A stretch of DNA of 41,838 bases from Desulfobaccales bacterium (lineage in GTDB: Bacteria > Desulfobacterota > Desulfobaccia > Desulfobaccales > 0-14-0-80-60-11). The stretch lies in NCBI GenBank assembly GCA_030694005.1, contig JAUXZG010000104.1, forward strand, positions 1 through 41,838, read 5' to 3'. The notes under the pieces were generated by a model, which was not told where the DNA came from, searched no databases, and saw only the letters and a list, made by a program, of their open reading frames with translations. Shown in pieces: positions 37,788 through 41,838 of this stretch (the first letter of the stretch is position 1; each line of letters starts with the position of its first letter). Made by a program: the position numbers and the translations under genes.

Positions 37788-38985
37788 ACTCCGGCTCGCT
37801 TAAGGCAGCTAAAAGCCCGGCCGCGGCCCTCAGGCCCCAGGGAAGCGCGGCCTCGTCCGGAGCGAATTCCGGGGAATGCAGCGCCTGGCCCTGGGCGCCG
37901 GGGGTGCGCACCCCCAGGAAAAAGTAAAAGGCCGGGGCCTGGGCCGCAAAGTAGGAAAAATCCTCGCTGCCCATGGCGGGCTGATGCAGTTTGAGCCGCT
38001 TGGCACCCAACAGAGAGCGCAGCGCCGCCACCGCCTGTTGGCTTAACTGGGGGTCGTTTTTGAGTATGGGATAGATGGGCTGGGCCGAAAGCTCTATTTT
38101 GGCCCCGGTGGCCTGGGACCACCCGGCCAGCTGTTTTTTAAGACCGGCAAGCACTTCCTGGCGCACCGCGTCCTCTAGATAGCGGAAGCTCCCTTCCAGG
38201 GTGACTTTTTCCGCCAGGATATTGAAGCGGGTACCCCCGGAAATGCTGCCGAAGGTGAGAACCACCGGATGCCGGGCGTCGATCTTCTGGGCCAGAAAGC
38301 CCTGGATCTGGGTCAGAACCTGGGCGCTCACCAGGATGGGGTCCACCCCCCGGTGAGGGGTAGCGCCGTGGGCCGCCTTGCCGGTGATGGTCAGGATGAC
38401 TCTGTCGGCGCCAGCCATCACCACCTCGGGACCATAGCGAATATGGCCCACATCTAGATTGGGGGCCACGTGCAGGCCCAGGATCGCGGCCACCGGCGGA
38501 TTGTCCAGAACCCCGGCGGCCACCATGCCCCTGGCCCCGCTAACCTCCCCCCGGGGCGGGCCTTCCTCCGCAGGCTGAAAGATAAAGCGAAACTCCCCGG
38601 CCAGACGGTCTTTGAGGTTGCTCAAAAGGCGGGCCGTAACCAAAGCAATACTCAGGTGGAAATCATGGCCGCAGGCGTGCATCACCCCGGGCACCCGGGA
38701 GCGCCAGGAAGTTTTAACCTTCTCGGTAAGGGGCAGGGCGTCCATATCGGCCCGGTAAGCCACGACCCGGCCTGGCCGGGAGCCGCGCAAGGTCCCTACC
38801 ACCCCGTGCCCGGCGATGCCGGTCTGCACGTTAAGGCCCAAATCCTGAAGATATTGGGCCACCACCCCGGCGGTGCGCTCCTCCTGATGGGACAACTCCG
38901 GATACTGATGGAACTGACGGCGCAGAGCGGTAAGCTCCCCGGCCAGTCCAGCTAGCTGGGTCTGGATTTCCTTTAACAGGTCCAT
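37741..38985 (-). CDS. M20-family amidohydrolase/peptidase (hippurate hydrolase-like)
   Basis: LRRQFHQYPELSHQEERT, VAYRADMDALPLTE, VMHACGHDFH, FIFQPAEEG, MGSEDFSYFA. Confidence 0.94.
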   Translation of the reverse strand: MDLLKEIQTQLAGLAGELTALRRQFHQYPELSHQEERTAGVVAQYLQDLGLNVQTGIAGHGVVGTLRGSRPGRVVAYRADMDALPLTEKVKTSWRSRVPGVMHACGHDFHLSIALVTARLLSNLKDRLAGEFRFIFQPAEEGPPRGEVSGARGMVAAGVLDNPPVAAILGLHVAPNLDVGHIRYGPEVVMAGADRVILTITGKAAHGATPHRGVDPILVSAQVLTQIQGFLAQKIDARHPVVLTFGSISGGTRFNILAEKVTLEGSFRYLEDAVRQEVLAGLKKQLAGWSQATGAKIELSAQPIYPILKNDPQLSQQAVAALRSLLGAKRLKLHQPAMGSEDFSYFAAQAPAFYFFLGVRTPGAQGQALHSPEFAPDEAALPWGLRAAAGLLAALSEPEFILPQMVGGASPTRG

Positions 38986-39042
38986 GATCCTGCTTATTGT
39001 ATCGCGGGTTTTAAAGAGTAAGAAGGAAATTATTGTGGGAAA

Positions 39043-39077
39043 GGGCCAGGGGTCTCAAGACTCCCGGCCCTCCCCCC
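39043..39077. repeat. Composite repeat module C overlapping the 3' end of rtcA
   Basis: gggccaggggtctcaagactcccggccctcccccc; rtcA stop lies in the loop. Confidence 0.6.
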
Positions 39078-40086
39078 GGCAGAAAATTTCTCCCCGCTCT
39101 CCCAAGCCTCCCTTGACCTGAAAGGTGGGACCCAGGAATTGTTCGATGACCCACAGGTTGGTGAGCAGGTGGGAAGTCACTTCTTCGTCAGTAATGGTGG
39201 AGGGGCCCCGGGCCAGGGCCAGATATAGGACTATCTGGTCAGCCAGGTGACGGTCCACGGCCGCCTGGCGTTGCCGAAAGTTAAGATAGGCGTCGGCCAC
39301 TTCGTCCGCCACCTTCTCGGCGGGTTTCCCCCGGGCCCCCAGGGCGTTAAAGCCGGCCCGGGGCCCCCAGAGAAAGACCAGGCTGCCCGGATCCAAACCA
39401 GAGGCTTCTATAGTTTCCACCACCAAGTCCTCCCCTAAACGGGCCTTGAGGCGCTGAGCCTGACGGCTGATAACATGCTCCGGCAGCCGGGCGGCAGCAG
39501 AGATTGCCCTAAAGGCCGAAACCGCGGCCGGGGTGCGCCACTCAACCCCTAAGAGGGTTGGGGCCGGAGTGATCTCCCAGCGCGCTTCCCCACCCCCCCG
39601 GGGGTACCAGCCCCAGCGGTTTACGGTCATTTTCACCTCCGCCCCCATCTGAGCCAGGGCCGGCAGAAAAACCTGAAGTAGATAATGGGCTGGAGGACTC
39701 CAGGGCACGTGGGTGCCGCCTTTGAGGATTAGGGTGGAGGGTGCGCCGGCCCTGAGGAGTGGGGGGAGCAGGGCCTGGGCGATGAGGGTGACGGAGCCGG
39801 CGCTGCCGGTTTTTTCCGCCACATCAAAGAGGTAATGGCCCGGCCGCAGACGGCCGGGCCGGAAGGTGAGTTGCTGACTGTTAAGCTCGGCCCCGGTGAC
39901 CTCCGCCCGGGTGACCTGGGCCAGGGCCAGCACCGCGGTGAGGTGTTGGGGCCTTAAGCCCGGTTTGGAGCGGCTGGCCCGAATATTTTCTATCCGGACC
40001 GGTTGCCCCAGGAGGGCCGCCAGAGACAGGGCGGTGCGCAGAATCTGCCCGCCCCCTTCTCCGTAAGACCCATCAAGATGAAGCAT
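39055..40086 (-). CDS. rtcA: RNA 3'-terminal phosphate cyclase
   Basis: LDGSYGEGGGQILRTALSLAALLGQPVRIENIRASRSKPGLRPQHL; start overlaps dodecin stop (tgatg). Confidence 0.95.
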   Translation of the reverse strand: MLHLDGSYGEGGGQILRTALSLAALLGQPVRIENIRASRSKPGLRPQHLTAVLALAQVTRAEVTGAELNSQQLTFRPGRLRPGHYLFDVAEKTGSAGSVTLIAQALLPPLLRAGAPSTLILKGGTHVPWSPPAHYLLQVFLPALAQMGAEVKMTVNRWGWYPRGGGEARWEITPAPTLLGVEWRTPAAVSAFRAISAAARLPEHVISRQAQRLKARLGEDLVVETIEASGLDPGSLVFLWGPRAGFNALGARGKPAEKVADEVADAYLNFRQRQAAVDRHLADQIVLYLALARGPSTITDEEVTSHLLTNLWVIEQFLGPTFQVKGGLGERGEIFCRGEGRES

Positions 40087-40295
40087 CAACCTTCCAGTAA
40101 GAAGATCACCTCAAATCTTACCCGGTAAGTGGCGATTTTATTATCCTTAACGGCTACCCGTTGCTCCAGGATCCGCAGTCCGGTGATGCCCCGCAAGGTT
40201 GCGGCGGCCCGGGCAAAGCCCACTTTAAGGGCGTCATCAAAGCTGATGGGGGATTCGGCGATGGCCTGGGTTACTCTGGCTACTTGAGTTGCCAT
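40086..40295 (-). CDS. Dodecin family flavoprotein
   Basis: ATQVARVTQAIAESPISFDDALKVGFARAAATLRGITGLRILEQRVAVKDNKIATYRVRFEVIFLLE. Confidence 0.92.
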   Translation of the reverse strand: MATQVARVTQAIAESPISFDDALKVGFARAAATLRGITGLRILEQRVAVKDNKIATYRVRFEVIFLLEG

Positions 40296-40434
40296 AACAT
40301 TTCTCTCCCTGAACCCTAATTGGTCCTAATCATCGCCCACAGAGTCCGCAGGTCCTGCGGCGCTTTGCAGACGAAGCCGCGGGTGAGAGGAGGGGTCTGC
40401 TCACCCTCACCGTGGGGATGGTCTCCTCTGCGTC

Positions 40435-40647
40435 TTATTCCAAAATGAAAATTACTTCCATCTTCACCCGAAAGGTGGCGATTTTGTTGTCCTTGACGGA
40501 CACCCGCTGTTCTGCGATGCGCAGCCCGGTTATACCACGCAAAGTCTTGACGGCCCGGGCAAAGCCCACTTTAACGGCATCGTCAAAGCCCTTAGGTGAT
40601 TCTGCAATGATATGAGTTATCCTGGCCACTTTGCTTGCTTTTTCCAT
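40435..40647 (-). CDS. Dodecin family flavoprotein (tandem paralog)
   Basis: SKVARITHIIAESPKGFDDAVKVGFARAVKTLRGITGLRIAEQRVSVKDNKIATFRVKMEVIFILE. Confidence 0.92.
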   Translation of the reverse strand: MEKASKVARITHIIAESPKGFDDAVKVGFARAVKTLRGITGLRIAEQRVSVKDNKIATFRVKMEVIFILE

Positions 40648-40775
40648 AATCTAACCCTCCCTTGAGATAGTGCGGCCTAAAACCGCTGGTCCGCTTTACA
40701 GACCGAGCCGCTTGAACCCTCAGATTCTTCTAAAGTTAAGTTCAATTATCGCCAATGCAAGGCGGTTGAATAATT

Positions 40776-40950
40776 TTGGGGGAGGGTACTAAGGGCCGCA
40801 GGCCCTTACCCCCTCCCACAATCCCTTAAGTTTAGAATTGGGCCGTAGGAGGCGGGGCCTTTGGCCCCGCCTCCTACGGCCTACTTAAGCGGGTTGGGAG
40901 GGGGGTTTGGGGGGAGGGCAGGGACCACTGGTCCCTGGCCCTCCCCCCAA
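40776..40950. repeat. Composite intergenic repeat, full copy (A ~40778-40820, B 40841-40881, G4-like 40891-40923, C 40909-40948)
   Basis: Hairpin B ggccgtaggaggcggggcc-ttt-ggccccgcctcctacggcc; hairpin C ggggggagggcagggaccactggtccctggccctcccccc. Confidence 0.9.
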
Positions 40951-40952
40951 AC

Positions 40953-41699
40953 TCATTTCTCCCCTCCCTCATAAGTGATAGGGTCAGGGACGCCCGCGGC
41001 GGCAAAGCCTTTCAGGCGCAACCGGCAAGACGAACATTGGCCGCAGGCCCGAAGGTCATTTAGGTAGCAGGACCAGGTTAGTTCCAGGGGGGCTTTTAGC
41101 TCCAGGCCCAGGCGGATAATGCCCGCTTTGTCCAGGTCGATTAAAGGAGTATGAATGCGGATGTTGGTCTCCGGCCGGGTGCCCAACTCTATCAGACGGT
41201 TAAAGGCGGCAAAATATTCCGGCCGGCAGTCCGGGTAGCCGGGGTTGTCCAGCATATTGGCGCCGATAAAGATGGCCTGGGCCCCTAAAACCTCGGCCCA
41301 GGCCACTGCCGCGGCCAACAAAAGGGAGTTCCGGAAAGGCACATAGGTGGAAGGGATGCCGGGGGTCTCAGCCTCGCCGGTGGGCACCGGGCACCGGGGA
41401 TCGGTGAGACTGGAGCCGCCCATGGACCCGAGAAAATTAAGGTCCGCCTCTAGAAGCCGGCGCACCTGGAAGAAGGCGGCTTGGGCCCGAAACGCAGCCA
41501 GCTCTCTTATCAGAGTGCGCTGGCCGTAATTGGCGTGGAACAGGGCCAACTCTAAACTCTGGCGGGCCAGCGCGGCAGCCACACAACTGTCCAACCCCCC
41601 ACTCAACAACACCACCGCCAGGGGCTTGGCTGAGGCTGAGTTGAGGGGAGGGCTGGGGGACCGCAGGTCCCCCAGCCTCCCCTCAAACTCCCCTCCCAT
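40953..41699 (-). CDS. queC: 7-cyano-7-deazaguanine synthase
   Basis: AVVLLSGGLDSCVAAALA, VPFRNSLLLAAAVAWAEVLGA, GANMLDNPGYPDCRPEY, C-terminal Cys-rich SCYLNDLRACGQCSSCRLR. Confidence 0.93.
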   Translation of the reverse strand: MGGEFEGRLGDLRSPSPPLNSASAKPLAVVLLSGGLDSCVAAALARQSLELALFHANYGQRTLIRELAAFRAQAAFFQVRRLLEADLNFLGSMGGSSLTDPRCPVPTGEAETPGIPSTYVPFRNSLLLAAAVAWAEVLGAQAIFIGANMLDNPGYPDCRPEYFAAFNRLIELGTRPETNIRIHTPLIDLDKAGIIRLGLELKAPLELTWSCYLNDLRACGQCSSCRLRLKGFAAAGVPDPITYEGGEK

Positions 41700-41806
41700 C
41701 CCCCTGTATGGGGGGCTGGGGAAGGCGGGGCCGTTGGCCCTGCCTTCCCCAGCCCAATTTTACACATAGGCGTTTGGGGGTGGGGGATTGGGGGAGGGGG
41801 CAGGGG
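41643..41806. repeat. Composite intergenic repeat, reverse orientation (C 41643-41684, B 41714-41754, A from ~41775)
   Basis: gaggggagggctgggggacc-gca-ggtcccccagcctcccctc; ggctggggaaggcggggcc-gtt-ggccctgccttccccagcc. Confidence 0.85.
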
Positions 41807-41810
41807 CCAG

Positions 41811-41834
41811 TGGCACAGGCGTCCCCGCCTGTGG
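41811..41834. repeat. Dispersed palindrome tggcacaggcgtccccgcctgtg
   Basis: cacaggc...gcctgtg inverted arms. Confidence 0.55.
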
Positions 41835-41838
41835 AAGC

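Noticed and set aside
1-41838. CRISPR arrays, tRNA or rRNA genes
   Set aside because: No regularly spaced direct repeats with unique spacers and no convincing tRNA or rRNA signatures seen by eye; the repeated C/G-rich units are palindromic and irregularly spaced. A tRNA/Rfam scan would be needed to exclude small RNAs.

Overview
The window is GC-rich, chromosome-like bacterial DNA. Gene content suggests a Desulfobacterota-type anaerobe (inference). Most of it is housekeeping: pyruvate kinase, a GH57 glucan enzyme, lpxC, mtaB, mnmA, DAHP synthase/aroB, trmO-like, rtcA, queC, two dodecins, TamA-like and TamB-like proteins, a PHP(EndoQ-like)-UvrD fusion, a csp/RRM RNA-binding cluster, a ParA plus small-protein pair and a partial Tad-pilus locus. 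The most unusual parts are: (1) a DUF559 nuclease gene bracketed by inverted C-rich palindromes, with a gene-less copy of the same palindrome pair about 29 kb away, suggesting a nuclease-associated mobile palindrome element; (2) a single-gene PD-(D/E)xK-NACHT protein, a probable STAND/Avs-like anti-phage protein, which together with the DUF559 cassette separates tamA from tamB; (3) a recurrent composite intergenic repeat (hairpin A, hairpin B, G-quadruplex-like linker, hairpin C) whose stems covary between copies and which extends into reading frames at gene starts and ends; (4) an orphan ParA with an overlapping small protein carrying a Lys/Arg-rich N-terminus; (5) paired 18-bp palindromes 31 bp apart upstream of lpxC; (6) tandem dodecins sharing an upstream leader motif. 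No CRISPR, rRNA or convincing tRNA was found. All family calls are from reading the supplied translations; no searches were run.
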